Of a stretch of 64,000 bases of DNA, positions 53,363 through 61,452 are shown piece by piece; position 1 is the stretch's first letter, and every line of letters starts with the position of its first letter. The position numbers and the translations under genes are program-made. The stretch covers positions 1,240,001 to 1,304,000 of the forward strand of contig NZ_CAXUQC020000001.1 in assembly GCF_964253025.1 (NCBI RefSeq), in the 5' to 3' direction. Source of the DNA: Rhizobacter sp964253025. GTDB lineage: Bacteria; Pseudomonadota; Gammaproteobacteria; Burkholderiales; Burkholderiaceae_C. The notes beneath the pieces are model-generated. The model was not told the origin of the DNA, ran no database searches, and saw only the letters and a program-made list of their open reading frames with translations.

Positions 53363-54787
53363 CTACACCGCCGGCTTGGCCGCATTGCGGGCTGCGGCGT
53401 AGTCGAGGACGCGGCCCTTGCTCGCGGCCGCATAGGCCGTGGCCGCGTCCTTCTGCAGGAAGGCACTCAACTGGCCGCGGGCGTCGACCGCGAACCAGGT
53501 GTTCGGTGCGAGCAGCTTGATGCGGTGGATGTGGTCGTGCACGTAGACGGCCCGGACCCGCCGTCCCTGCGACTCGATCTTCTGCAAGTCGCCGAATGCG
53601 CCTTCGATGCTCGCGTAGTGGCGCACCTTCGGCTCGCCCTGGACCCAGATGCCGGCGGCGCGCTGGACCTCGGTGATCGGCTTGCCGGTGACCGCGTCGT
53701 TCGCCTTCAGCGGCAGCCGCGCGTAGTCGGCCAGCCGTGCCTCGTAGTTCAGGCCGGATTGCTTGAACGCGGCCCGGATGTGCCGGTCGTCGATGAAGGT
53801 GTCGGCGCGCAGCGGCGACTCGCGCCCCATCAGCTTGAGGGTGTCGATGGACGTGGCGAGCGCCTTGCGGTACTCCGGCTTCCAGGTGAGGTCGCGTGTC
53901 TGCAGGCCGAGCGGGCCGTGATAGAGGTAGTTCACGGCGGCCTCGATGCCCGTGACGCGCTCGATCAGTTCGCTGTAGCGCTCGGGGTCGGCGGCAAACA
54001 GACGATCGGCCTCCAGCGCCGCCCTCAGGTAGGCCACCACCACCTCCGGGTGCTTGCGGGCGTACTCGCCGCTCACGAGGGCGCCATGGTAGGTCGGTGC
54101 GCCGGCCTGGGCGCCGTCGAAGATCTTGCGGGCGATTCCGCGGTGCTCGAACAGCTCTACAAAGGGCACGAAGTCGGCATGCGCCTCGATCTTGTTGGCC
54201 TGCAGTGCCGGGCCGGCGACCTCGGGTGCCTGGGTGATGATGTTCACGTCCTTCTGGGGATTCCAGCCTTGGCTAGCCACCGCCCGCAGCAGCATCCCGT
54301 GCGCAGTGGAAGCAAAGGGCACGGAGATCGTCCGGCCCTTCAACTCGGCGAGCGAGGTGACGCCGGATTGAGTCGGCACCACGATGCCGTTGCCGCTGCC
54401 ATGCGTGCTGCCCGAAAGCACCGTGATGAAGTGGCTCTGCTTGCCGGCCTTGAGGAAGGCCGCGCCATTGTTCGATCCGGGGAAGTCGGCCATGGCCCCG
54501 ATGTCCAGCTTGTCGGCCACCATCTCGTTGGTGAGCGGCGCGCCGGAGGTGAAGTTCTTCCACTGGATGTCATAGGTCACATCCTTGTACTTGCCGTCGC
54601 GCGGCAGGTACTTCTCCAACAGCTTGAGTTCCCGGATCAACAGGCCACCGGTTGCGCAGTTGATCGTGGTGTCCTGCGTGCCGATGGCCACGCGGATGGT
54701 CTCGGCGTGTGCGGGCGAGGCGGCGGTCAGCGAGGCGGCCAGCAGGCCGGCGAGGGAGGCTGAGGTGAAGGCGTTCAAGGGGTTCAT
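53363..54787 (-). CDS. asfC: AsfC-like ABC substrate-binding protein with extra C-terminal domain
   Basis: A 474-residue periplasmic protein, about 130 residues longer than SsuA-type proteins. Signal peptide 1-28 (ends SPAHA). Residues 29 to about 350 form a type 2 binding domain of the sulfonate/nitrate group (IGAMADFPGSNNGAAFL). The last 90 residues (from about 385, with VYVHDHIHRIKLL, TWFAVDARG and AATAYAAASKGRVLDY) resemble the C-terminal half of the NosL fold, but the copper-binding Cys/Met motifs are absent. Its place directly after the flavoprotein and ferredoxin matches asfABC of Pseudomonas putida S-313. The symbol is assigned by synteny and type. Confidence 0.72.
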   Translation of the reverse strand: MNPLNAFTSASLAGLLAASLTAASPAHAETIRVAIGTQDTTINCATGGLLIRELKLLEKYLPRDGKYKDVTYDIQWKNFTSGAPLTNEMVADKLDIGAMADFPGSNNGAAFLKAGKQSHFITVLSGSTHGSGNGIVVPTQSGVTSLAELKGRTISVPFASTAHGMLLRAVASQGWNPQKDVNIITQAPEVAGPALQANKIEAHADFVPFVELFEHRGIARKIFDGAQAGAPTYHGALVSGEYARKHPEVVVAYLRAALEADRLFAADPERYSELIERVTGIEAAVNYLYHGPLGLQTRDLTWKPEYRKALATSIDTLKLMGRESPLRADTFIDDRHIRAAFKQSGLNYEARLADYARLPLKANDAVTGKPITEVQRAAGIWVQGEPKVRHYASIEGAFGDLQKIESQGRRVRAVYVHDHIHRIKLLAPNTWFAVDARGQLSAFLQKDAATAYAAASKGRVLDYAAARNAAKPAV

Positions 54788-54810
54788 GGGTCGTCCAGGA
54801 AGGGAGCAGG

Positions 54811-55056
54811 TCAGCGCAGCAGGTACGGGATGTCCACGTGGACGGCGCCGGTCGGGCAGTCCTTCTCGCAGGGCATGCAGTACCAGCACTCGTCGAACTT
54901 CATGTATGCCGTTCCACGGCTCAGGTCGATGGCCAGCACGTCCAGCGGGCACACGTCCACGCAGACGGTGCAGCCCTTGTGGGCAATGCACTTGTCTGCA
55001 TCCACCGTGACGGGCACGCTGCTCGGGTTGAGCGCGGTGGGGTTGATCAGGTTCAT
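54811..55056 (-). CDS. asfB: AsfB/AprB-like 2[4Fe-4S] ferredoxin
   Basis: An 81-residue ferredoxin. The first cluster uses Cys23, Cys29, Cys32 and Cys36 (an unusual Cx5C opening), the second Cys57, Cys60, Cys63 and Cys67 (CWYCMPCEKDCP). The CW-x-C-x-x-C form of the second motif and overall layout match the N-terminal half of AprB, the beta subunit of APS reductase. It lacks the AprB C-terminal tail. It lies 20 nt after the flavoprotein gene and should be its electron partner. AsfB is the ferredoxin of the aryl-desulfonation cluster; this name rests on synteny. Confidence 0.78.
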   Translation of the reverse strand: MNLINPTALNPSSVPVTVDADKCIAHKGCTVCVDVCPLDVLAIDLSRGTAYMKFDECWYCMPCEKDCPTGAVHVDIPYLLR

Positions 55057-55076
55057 GGGTCAGGCTCCGTGGGATA

Positions 55077-56825
55077 TCAGGCGGCGGCGAGGGCAGGTCG
55101 TGCGGCGCTTCCGGGGTTCACGCGCAACCGGGCGTAGGCGGAGCGCTCCTGCTCGTCGATCGGCACGATGTAGGGCTCGATCTCGCGTTTGAAGCTCACC
55201 ATGCGGCCCAGCTCGTCCTTCTTGAGCTGGGCATGCACCAGCCACTCGGCATCGTTGCGCTCGGGGTGGTCGACCCGCGCGTGGTACAGGCCCCAGCGGC
55301 TTTCCGTGCGATAGAGCGATGCACGGGCCGCCATCTCGGCGCAGTCCCGGATGAAGTGAACTTCCATCGCCCGCATCAGCTCGTGCGGATCGCGAGCGAC
55401 CAAGGCGTCGAGATCGTGGCGGATTCCCTCGAATCGTTCCAGGCCGATCTCCATCTTGCGAGTCACCTTCGGCGGCTGAAGGTAGTCGTTCACCATGCGG
55501 CGCAACTTGTATTCCACCTGGGCCGGCGGCAACCCGCGGCCGCGTTCGAGAGGCGCCCACACACGCAGGCGCTCCGCTTGCACCTGGCCCTCGTCCACGC
55601 GCGCGAAGTCGTGCCCGGCGCAGTAGCGGGCGGCGCTTTCGCCCGCCAATCGCCCGTACACGAAAGCGCCGAGCATGTAGTTGTGCGGTACGCACGCCAG
55701 GTCGCCGGCGGCATGCAGGCCGGGCACCGTGGTCCGGGCGTGCTCGTCCACCCAGACGCCGGAGGCGGAGTGCCCGCTGCACAGGCCGATCTCGGAGATG
55801 TGCATCTCCACCATGCGCTGCCGGTAGTCGGTGCCGCGCCCGGCGTGGAACCGCCCCCGACTGGGGCGCTCGTTCGTGTGCAGGATGGTCTCGATCTGGC
55901 CGATGGTTTCCTCGGCGAGGTGGTCGAGCTTGAGGAACACCGGCCCGCGCCCTCCCTGGAGCTCCTGGTAGAACTCCCACATCATCTGGCCGCTCCAGTA
56001 GTCGCATTCGATGAAGCGTTCCCCCTGGTTGTTGGCGGTGAAGCCACCGAAGGGTCCGGTGACATAGGCGCAGGCCGGCCCGTTGTAGTCCTTGATCAGC
56101 GGATTGATCTGGAAGCACTCGATGCCCGACAGTTCAGCGCCGGCGTGATAGGCCATGCTGTAGCCGTCGCCCGCGTTCGTCGGGTTCTCGTAGGTGCCGA
56201 ACAGGTAGCCGCTGGCCGGAAGGCCGAGGCGGCCCGCAGCGCCCGTGGCCAGCACCACGCTGCGTGCGCGGATGACGTGGAAGTCCGCCGTGCGGCAATC
56301 GAACGCCATGGCCCCTGCAACCCGTCCGTCGTCGGCCGTCAGCAAGCGGGTCGCGACGAGGCGGTGCTCGATCTCCACGCGCGCCCGCTTGAGTTGACGG
56401 TACAGGACCTTCTTGATGTCGTGGCCCTCGGGCATGGGCAGCACGTAGCTGCCCATGTGGTGGACCTTCTTCACCGCGTAGTCGCCCGTCTCGTCGCGCT
56501 CGAACTTCACGCCCCAGCGGTCGAGCTCCTCGATCATGGCGAAGCTGTTGGCGGCATAGGCCATGACCGTCTTCTGGTTGACGATCCCGTCGTTGGCGAT
56601 GGTGATCTCGCGCACGTACTGCTCAGGCGTCGCATGGCCCGGAATCACCGCGTTGTTGAGACCGTCCATGCCCATGCTGATGGCCCCGCTGCGCTTGACG
56701 TTCGCCTTCTCCAGCAGCAGCACGCGGAGTGCTGGATCGGCCTGCTTGGCCTTGACGGCGGCCATGGGGCCGGCAGTGCCGCCGCCAATGACCAGCACGT
56801 CGACTTCGGTGACTCGGGTTTCCAT
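55077..56825 (-). CDS. asfA: AsfA/AprA-like FAD oxidoreductase
   Basis: A 582-residue flavoprotein of the fumarate reductase / APS reductase alpha group. The FAD fold is VLVIGGGTAGPMAAVKA (10-26), followed by LLLEKANVKRSGAISMGMDG, which is the AprA form of this region. SGHSASGVWVDE holds His352 at the position of the AprA active-site His. AAGDLACVPHNYMLGAFVYG closes the FAD domain. The protein is shorter than AprA. With the ferredoxin and binding protein it matches asfABC, required for arylsulfonate desulfurisation in P. putida and several Comamonadaceae. A true APS reductase or a generic fumarate-reductase-like enzyme is less likely in an importer operon. Confidence 0.75.
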   Translation of the reverse strand: METRVTEVDVLVIGGGTAGPMAAVKAKQADPALRVLLLEKANVKRSGAISMGMDGLNNAVIPGHATPEQYVREITIANDGIVNQKTVMAYAANSFAMIEELDRWGVKFERDETGDYAVKKVHHMGSYVLPMPEGHDIKKVLYRQLKRARVEIEHRLVATRLLTADDGRVAGAMAFDCRTADFHVIRARSVVLATGAAGRLGLPASGYLFGTYENPTNAGDGYSMAYHAGAELSGIECFQINPLIKDYNGPACAYVTGPFGGFTANNQGERFIECDYWSGQMMWEFYQELQGGRGPVFLKLDHLAEETIGQIETILHTNERPSRGRFHAGRGTDYRQRMVEMHISEIGLCSGHSASGVWVDEHARTTVPGLHAAGDLACVPHNYMLGAFVYGRLAGESAARYCAGHDFARVDEGQVQAERLRVWAPLERGRGLPPAQVEYKLRRMVNDYLQPPKVTRKMEIGLERFEGIRHDLDALVARDPHELMRAMEVHFIRDCAEMAARASLYRTESRWGLYHARVDHPERNDAEWLVHAQLKKDELGRMVSFKREIEPYIVPIDEQERSAYARLRVNPGSAARPALAAA

Positions 56826-56851
56826 GAGGTGTCTTTCCTGGGAGGTGCGGA

Positions 56852-57571
56852 TCAGCCACGCGAGACGCGCAGCCGGTACTGGAAGTTGTCGGCTCGGCAG
56901 AACAGGTGCTCGTAGTCGAGCGGCGTGCCGTCGCGCCCGCTCGTGAGGCGCTCGACCCGCAACACCGGCGCACCAGGCGCGATGTGCAGCAGCGAAGCGA
57001 GGGCGGCGTCCGCTGTCGTGGCGTCGATGGCAAGGTCAGCGTGGCCGATGGGCAGACCGTAGTCCTGCTCGAGGATGAGGAAGACATCGCGCGTCGCAAG
57101 GTCCTCCGAGGCCAGGCGCTGGCCCAGGTGCGCCGGCAGCCAGGTCACATCCAGCGAGACCGGCACGCCGTCGAGGTGCCTGACGCGGCGCAGTTCGGTC
57201 ACCGGGGCACCGCTGCCCAGGCCGAGTCGCGCCGAGACATGCGCAGGCGCCGGCGAGGTGGTCAGTCCGACGACCTCGTTGTGAATGCGGTGGCCCTGTG
57301 GCGCCATGGCTTCGGCGAACCCCTGGAGCCGGCCCAGTTCCTGGAACGGCTTGGGCTGGGAGACGAACGAGCCCTTGCCCGCCACACGAAAGATCAGGTG
57401 CTCCTTCTCGAGGTCACCGAGGGCCTGGCGCACGGTGATGCGGCTGACGCCGTACTGGGCCATCAGTTCGCTCTCGGACGGCATGCGGTCGTGCGGCTGC
57501 CACGCGCCCGAGGCGATGTGGCTGCGGAGCTCTTCGCGGATGCGCGAGTGGAGCGTGACGTGCCGTGCCAT
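56852..57571 (-). CDS. GntR/HutC-family regulator with UTRA domain
   Basis: A 239-residue regulator: winged HTH at 7-75 (PSESELMAQYGVSRITVRQAL, then GKGSFVSQPKP) and a UTRA ligand domain to the end. It lies 26 nt upstream of the asfA-like gene on the same strand and is divergent from the monooxygenase-met operon, so it may control both. In P. putida the corresponding AsfR is a LysR-type protein, so the regulator class differs here. The start at 57571 (MARHVTLHSRI) is taken because the domain begins there; an in-frame ATG at 57604 is possible. Confidence 0.87.
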   Translation of the reverse strand: MARHVTLHSRIREELRSHIASGAWQPHDRMPSESELMAQYGVSRITVRQALGDLEKEHLIFRVAGKGSFVSQPKPFQELGRLQGFAEAMAPQGHRIHNEVVGLTTSPAPAHVSARLGLGSGAPVTELRRVRHLDGVPVSLDVTWLPAHLGQRLASEDLATRDVFLILEQDYGLPIGHADLAIDATTADAALASLLHIAPGAPVLRVERLTSGRDGTPLDYEHLFCRADNFQYRLRVSRG

Positions 57572-57920
57572 GGCGACGTGTGAAGGGGAGGTTGAGCCGT
57601 GCATCGAGGAAGACAGGTCATGTCAGGTCAGGTCCTTCCATTGCAGGCACCGTGCCACCGTGCCGAGCCGGGCATTGCGCCGTGAAGCGGGCTGCTCAAG
57701 ACCACGTGTGCTTACTTTGCAACAGGGTCGTTGGTGGGAAAGCAGCAGGTCGGTCGCCGTCGGTGTTGGAAACAAGGCATTCCGCACCGGTGCCAGGGCG
57801 CGAGTGACGTTCGCTGGAAACGGCATGGCTGATTTGCGCAGAACCTCAAGCGATTTGCTTCGTTCACGCGGGGCAGGCGTCGCTGGAACACTGGCGCCAC
57901 TTCATTCCGGTGTCCTTTGC
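57572..57920. other. 349-nt divergent promoter region
   Basis: This lies between the GntR gene and the DszC-like monooxygenase gene, with no credible gene inside. CAGGTCA occurs at 57614-57620 and 57624-57630, one helical turn apart, and GGTC follows at 57631, giving a short direct-repeat cluster that could bind a regulator. TTGCAACAGGG near 57716 is a possible promoter element. Nothing is conclusive. Confidence 0.45.
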
Positions 57921-59132
57921 ATGTCACTTGTCATACCGCTACATCGCCATCATCTGTCCGAGGAGATCGCAGCGACCGCCTCGCACGAAGTCGTGGAGAC
58001 ACTGGCGCAGCAACTCGCCGCCACCGCGGTGGAGCGAGACCGTGCCGGCGGGCACGCCGCGCGCGAGCGCGACCTCATTCGCCAGAGCGGCCTGCTGACG
58101 CTCACCATCCCCGTTGCGCACGGCGGGCAGGGCGGAGACTGGTCGTCCATGTACCGCGTGATGCGGCGCCTGGCCGAGGTGGACAGCGCTCTGGCCCACC
58201 TGTTCGGCTTCCATCACCTCCAACTGGCCGGCGTGCGGTTGTACGGCACGCCCGAACAGCAGGCGAGCCTGCTGCGCGATACCGTCGTGCAAGGCTGGTT
58301 CTGGGGCAACGCCCTCAACCCGCTTGACCGGCGACTTCGTGCCACCGCGGTGGACGGCGGCTATCTGCTTCAGGGCGTGAAGAGCTTCGCGTCGGGTTCG
58401 GTCGGCTCGGACCAACTGACGATCTCGGCGTGGCACGAACCGACGCAGAGCCTGTTGATCGGCGTCGTTCCCACGCATCGCGAAGGGGTGCGCGTGCAGG
58501 CCGACTGGGACGCCTTCGGGCAGAAGCAGACGGACAGCGGCAGCGTGACCTTCGACGACGTGCTCATTGCCGACCATGAGGTGCTGCAGGCGCCCGGCAC
58601 TCCGCCGAGCCCCAAGGCCACGCTGCGGTCGCAGGTGGCGCAACTGGTGCTGGCCAATCTCTACCTCGGCATCGGCCTCGGCGCGTTCAATGAGGCCCGT
58701 CGCTACAGCCGGGAGGAAGCGCGTCCCTGGTTCGCCGCCCAGGTGGACCGGGCGGTGGACGATCCGTTCGTGCAGCGTCGCTATGCCGACCTGTGGCTGC
58801 TGCTTCGGCCAGCCGCCGCCCTGGCCGACAGCGCGGGCGCCCTCCTGGACCAGGCGTTCCGCCGCGGCGATGCGCTGAGCGACGCGGAGCGGGGCGAAGT
58901 GGCGATCGCGGTGGCCGAGGCCAAGGTCCTCGCACACCGGGCCGGCCTGGAGGTCAGTTCCCAGCTCTTCGAACTCACCGGCGCCCGCTCCACCAGCGCC
59001 CGCCATGGCTTCGACCGCTTCTGGAGAAACGTGCGCGTGCACACCCTTCACGACCCGGTGGACTACAAGCTGCGCGACATCGGCCGGCATGTCCTGACCG
59101 GTGCCTGGCCCGAACCGACGGCCTACTCATGA
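57921..59132 (+). CDS. Acyl-CoA dehydrogenase-fold monooxygenase, DszC/SfnB-like
   Basis: A 403-residue flavin enzyme of the acyl-CoA dehydrogenase superfamily, in the branch that includes the dibenzothiophene monooxygenase DszC and the sulfur-acquisition protein SfnB. LTIPVAHGGQGGDW and LQGVKSFASGSVGSDQLTIS are branch-typical. Such enzymes use FMNH2 and O2 to oxidise sulfur or nitrogen centres. A partner FMN reductase is not in this window. The start is the ATG at 57921. Its stop overlaps the metN-like ATG (ATGA), tying it to sulfur-compound import. Confidence 0.82.
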   Translation: MSLVIPLHRHHLSEEIAATASHEVVETLAQQLAATAVERDRAGGHAARERDLIRQSGLLTLTIPVAHGGQGGDWSSMYRVMRRLAEVDSALAHLFGFHHLQLAGVRLYGTPEQQASLLRDTVVQGWFWGNALNPLDRRLRATAVDGGYLLQGVKSFASGSVGSDQLTISAWHEPTQSLLIGVVPTHREGVRVQADWDAFGQKQTDSGSVTFDDVLIADHEVLQAPGTPPSPKATLRSQVAQLVLANLYLGIGLGAFNEARRYSREEARPWFAAQVDRAVDDPFVQRRYADLWLLLRPAAALADSAGALLDQAFRRGDALSDAERGEVAIAVAEAKVLAHRAGLEVSSQLFELTGARSTSARHGFDRFWRNVRVHTLHDPVDYKLRDIGRHVLTGAWPEPTAYS

Positions 59133-59953
59133 ACCAACCCATCCCCAAGGAACAGGCCGTCGCCATTCGCCTGGAGTCGGTATCTCGCCGTTTCGCGCTG
59201 CCCGGCGGCGAACCCTTCGATGCCGTGCGTGACGTGTCCCTGGAAGTCGCAGCTGGCGACGTCTACGGCCTCATCGGCACGAGCGGCGCGGGCAAGTCCA
59301 CCCTGCTGCGGCTGATCAACCGGCTGGAGCAACCTGACCGTGGGCGGGTCTTCGTCGCCGGACGCGAGATCACGGCGCTCGACAAGAAGGCGTTGCGGGA
59401 GGCGCGGCAGGACATCGGCATGGTGTTTCAGCAGTTCAACCTGCTGCAGAACGCCACGGTGTTCGACAACGTGGCCTTCCCGCTGCGCATCCATGGGCGA
59501 CAAACGCCCGGCGACATCTTCCGGCGCGTGCGAGAGTGCCTGGGCGTCGTCGGCCTGAGCGACAAGGCGCACAGCCACCCCGCCCAGCTCTCCGGCGGGC
59601 AGAAGCAGCGGGTGGCGATCGCGAGGGCATTGGCCACCCGGCCCCAGGTGCTGCTGTGCGACGAGCCCACCTCGGCGCTCGACTCCGAAACAACGCGATC
59701 CGTGCTCGACACCTTGCGGGACATCAACGTGCAGCTCGGCGTGACCATCGTGCTCGTCACGCATGAGCTGGAGGTGGTGCGCGCGCTGTGCCGGCACGTC
59801 GCGGTGATGGAGCATGGGCGCGTGGCAGAGGCGTTCCGCTTCGGCGACGCGAACTTTTCTCCCCGGACCCTTCTCGGCCGCGAACTGGTGCGGCGGGTGG
59901 CGCATGCAGACGCCCGCGAGGAACTGGAGCGCTTGGAGGCAGCCTATGCCTGA
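59129..59953 (+). CDS. MetN-like ABC ATP-binding protein without NIL domain
   Basis: A 274-residue ATPase of the methionine-uptake (MUT) family. Walker A GTSGAGKST is at 50-58, Q-loop MVFQQFNLL, signature LSGGQKQR and Walker B VLLCDEP. E. coli MetN has about 343 residues with a C-terminal methionine-sensing domain; only about 20 residues follow the usual ATPase end here, so that domain is missing. It should not be inhibited by methionine as MetN is. Clustering with flavin monooxygenases suggests a different organosulfur ligand. Confidence 0.85.
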   Translation: MNQPIPKEQAVAIRLESVSRRFALPGGEPFDAVRDVSLEVAAGDVYGLIGTSGAGKSTLLRLINRLEQPDRGRVFVAGREITALDKKALREARQDIGMVFQQFNLLQNATVFDNVAFPLRIHGRQTPGDIFRRVRECLGVVGLSDKAHSHPAQLSGGQKQRVAIARALATRPQVLLCDEPTSALDSETTRSVLDTLRDINVQLGVTIVLVTHELEVVRALCRHVAVMEHGRVAEAFRFGDANFSPRTLLGRELVRRVAHADAREELERLEAAYA

Positions 59954-60614
59954 GTTGTCCAACATCGCGGCCACCCTGCCCGAGCTGTGGGTCGCCACCG
60001 GCCAGACCTTTCTCATGCTGGCGATCGGCCTGGGGGCTGCGGTCGTCTTTGGCGGGCCGCTCGGCGTGCTGCTCTTCCTGCTGGGCCCCGGCCAGTCGCT
60101 GCACCGCCCGGCCGTGTTCGGCGCGCTGAGCTGGATCGTCAATACCGTTCGGTCGTTCCCTTTCATCATCCTGCTCGTCGCGCTCGTGCCCTTCACGCGC
60201 ATCGTGGCCGGCACGTCCATCGGGCCGCTCGCAGCATCCGTGCCGCTGGCCTTTGCGGCCATCCCCTACTTTGCCCGCCTGGTCGAACAGAGCCTGCGCG
60301 AGGTGCCGCGAGGCGTCATCGAGGCGGCCCACGCAATGGGCGCGAGCGAACTGCAGATCGTGCGGCGTGTCCTGCTCGTGGAGGCGCGCTCGGGCCTCGT
60401 GCTCGCGCTCACGGTGCTGGCCATCAGTTTCATCTCCTATTCGGCCGTGGCCGGGGTGGTGGGGGGTGGCGGCATCGGCGACCTGGCCATCCGCTATGGC
60501 TACTACCGCTTCCAGACCGACGTGATGGTGCTCACGGTCGCCCTGCTCGTCGTCATCGTCCAGATCATCCAGTTCGCCGGCAATCACCTGGCCCGCCGGC
60601 TCGACAAACGTTGA
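59946..60614 (+). CDS. MetI-like ABC permease
   Basis: A 222-residue permease with five predicted transmembrane helices. The EAA loop is EAAHAMGASELQIVRRVLL, and SYSAVAGVVGGGGIGDLAIR is a MetI signature. It overlaps the metN-like gene by 8 nt and pairs with it and the following binding protein. Confidence 0.9.
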   Translation: MPELSNIAATLPELWVATGQTFLMLAIGLGAAVVFGGPLGVLLFLLGPGQSLHRPAVFGALSWIVNTVRSFPFIILLVALVPFTRIVAGTSIGPLAASVPLAFAAIPYFARLVEQSLREVPRGVIEAAHAMGASELQIVRRVLLVEARSGLVLALTVLAISFISYSAVAGVVGGGGIGDLAIRYGYYRFQTDVMVLTVALLVVIVQIIQFAGNHLARRLDKR

Positions 60615-60625
60615 GGAGTTCCTGA

Positions 60626-61450
60626 ATGTCCCCCCTGCGCCGTTCCCTGCTTGCCATCGTCCTGACGGCGACCCCCTTCCTGTCCGCGATGGCGCAAGAC
60701 AAGAAGGAACTCGTCTTCGGTGCCACCGCCGGTCCCTACGCGGACCAGATCAAGCTCGGCATCAAGCCCTTGCTCGAGAAGAAGGGCTATCGGGTCAAGG
60801 TGGTCGAGTTCAACGACTACGTCCAGCCCAACCACGCGCTGGCCCAGGGCGACCTGGACGCCAACGCCTTCCAGCATGAGGTCTATCTCAAGAAGTTCGC
60901 CACGGAAAACCGGCTGGCATTGAGCGAGCTGCTCAAGGTGCCGACCGCACCGATCGCCCTCTACAGCCAACGTCACCGTACCTTGGACGTGAAGGAGGGC
61001 GCCATCGTCGCGCTCCCCAATGACCCGACCAATGCGGCCCGTGCGCTGGTCGTCCTGCAGGAGATCGGTTGGGTGAAGCTGCGCGAGGGGGTCGATCCCA
61101 TCCGGGCGTCCGAGAAGGACGTGGCTGTCAACATCAGGAAGATCCGGCTGGTTCCCATCGAAGCCGCCCAGCTGCCGCGGTCGTTGGCAGACGCGGACTA
61201 TGCGTTCGTGAACGGCAACTTCGCACTCGCCTCGGGGCTGAAGCTCACCGACGCGCTCGTGCTCGAGAAGACGGGACCCACCTACCAGAACCTGGTGGCG
61301 GTGCGCACGGCGGACAAGGACAAGCCCTGGGTGCGCGACATCGCCGAGGCCTACCGGTCGCGCGAGTTCCTTGCGGCAACCGACAAGCACTTCGCCGGAT
61401 TCGTCAAGACCGACTACCAGCAGGCGCTGGCTGCGGTGGGGGCGCGCTGA
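60626..61450 (+). CDS. MetQ/NlpA-family substrate-binding protein, not a lipoprotein
   Basis: A 274-residue MetQ/NlpA-family protein. FGATAGPYADQIK and FNDYVQPNHALAQGDLDANAFQH are family signatures. MetQ is normally a lipoprotein, but the signal peptide here ends PFLSAMAQDKK with no Cys, so it should be released into the periplasm. GGAGTTCC precedes the ATG. It is the binding component for the metN/metI-like pair, and the ligand may be a sulfur compound other than methionine. Confidence 0.87.
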   Translation: MSPLRRSLLAIVLTATPFLSAMAQDKKELVFGATAGPYADQIKLGIKPLLEKKGYRVKVVEFNDYVQPNHALAQGDLDANAFQHEVYLKKFATENRLALSELLKVPTAPIALYSQRHRTLDVKEGAIVALPNDPTNAARALVVLQEIGWVKLREGVDPIRASEKDVAVNIRKIRLVPIEAAQLPRSLADADYAFVNGNFALASGLKLTDALVLEKTGPTYQNLVAVRTADKDKPWVRDIAEAYRSREFLAATDKHFAGFVKTDYQQALAAVGAR

Positions 61451-61452
61451 GC

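Noticed and set aside
55077..56825. A genuine succinate dehydrogenase or fumarate reductase flavoprotein
   Set aside because: A full sdhCDAB is present elsewhere. This protein has AprA-like motifs and an AprB-like ferredoxin partner, with no membrane anchors.
55233..56915. 560-residue frame opposite the flavoprotein gene
   Set aside because: No motif and a Val/His/Ala-rich composition; the minus strand encodes a clear FAD enzyme.
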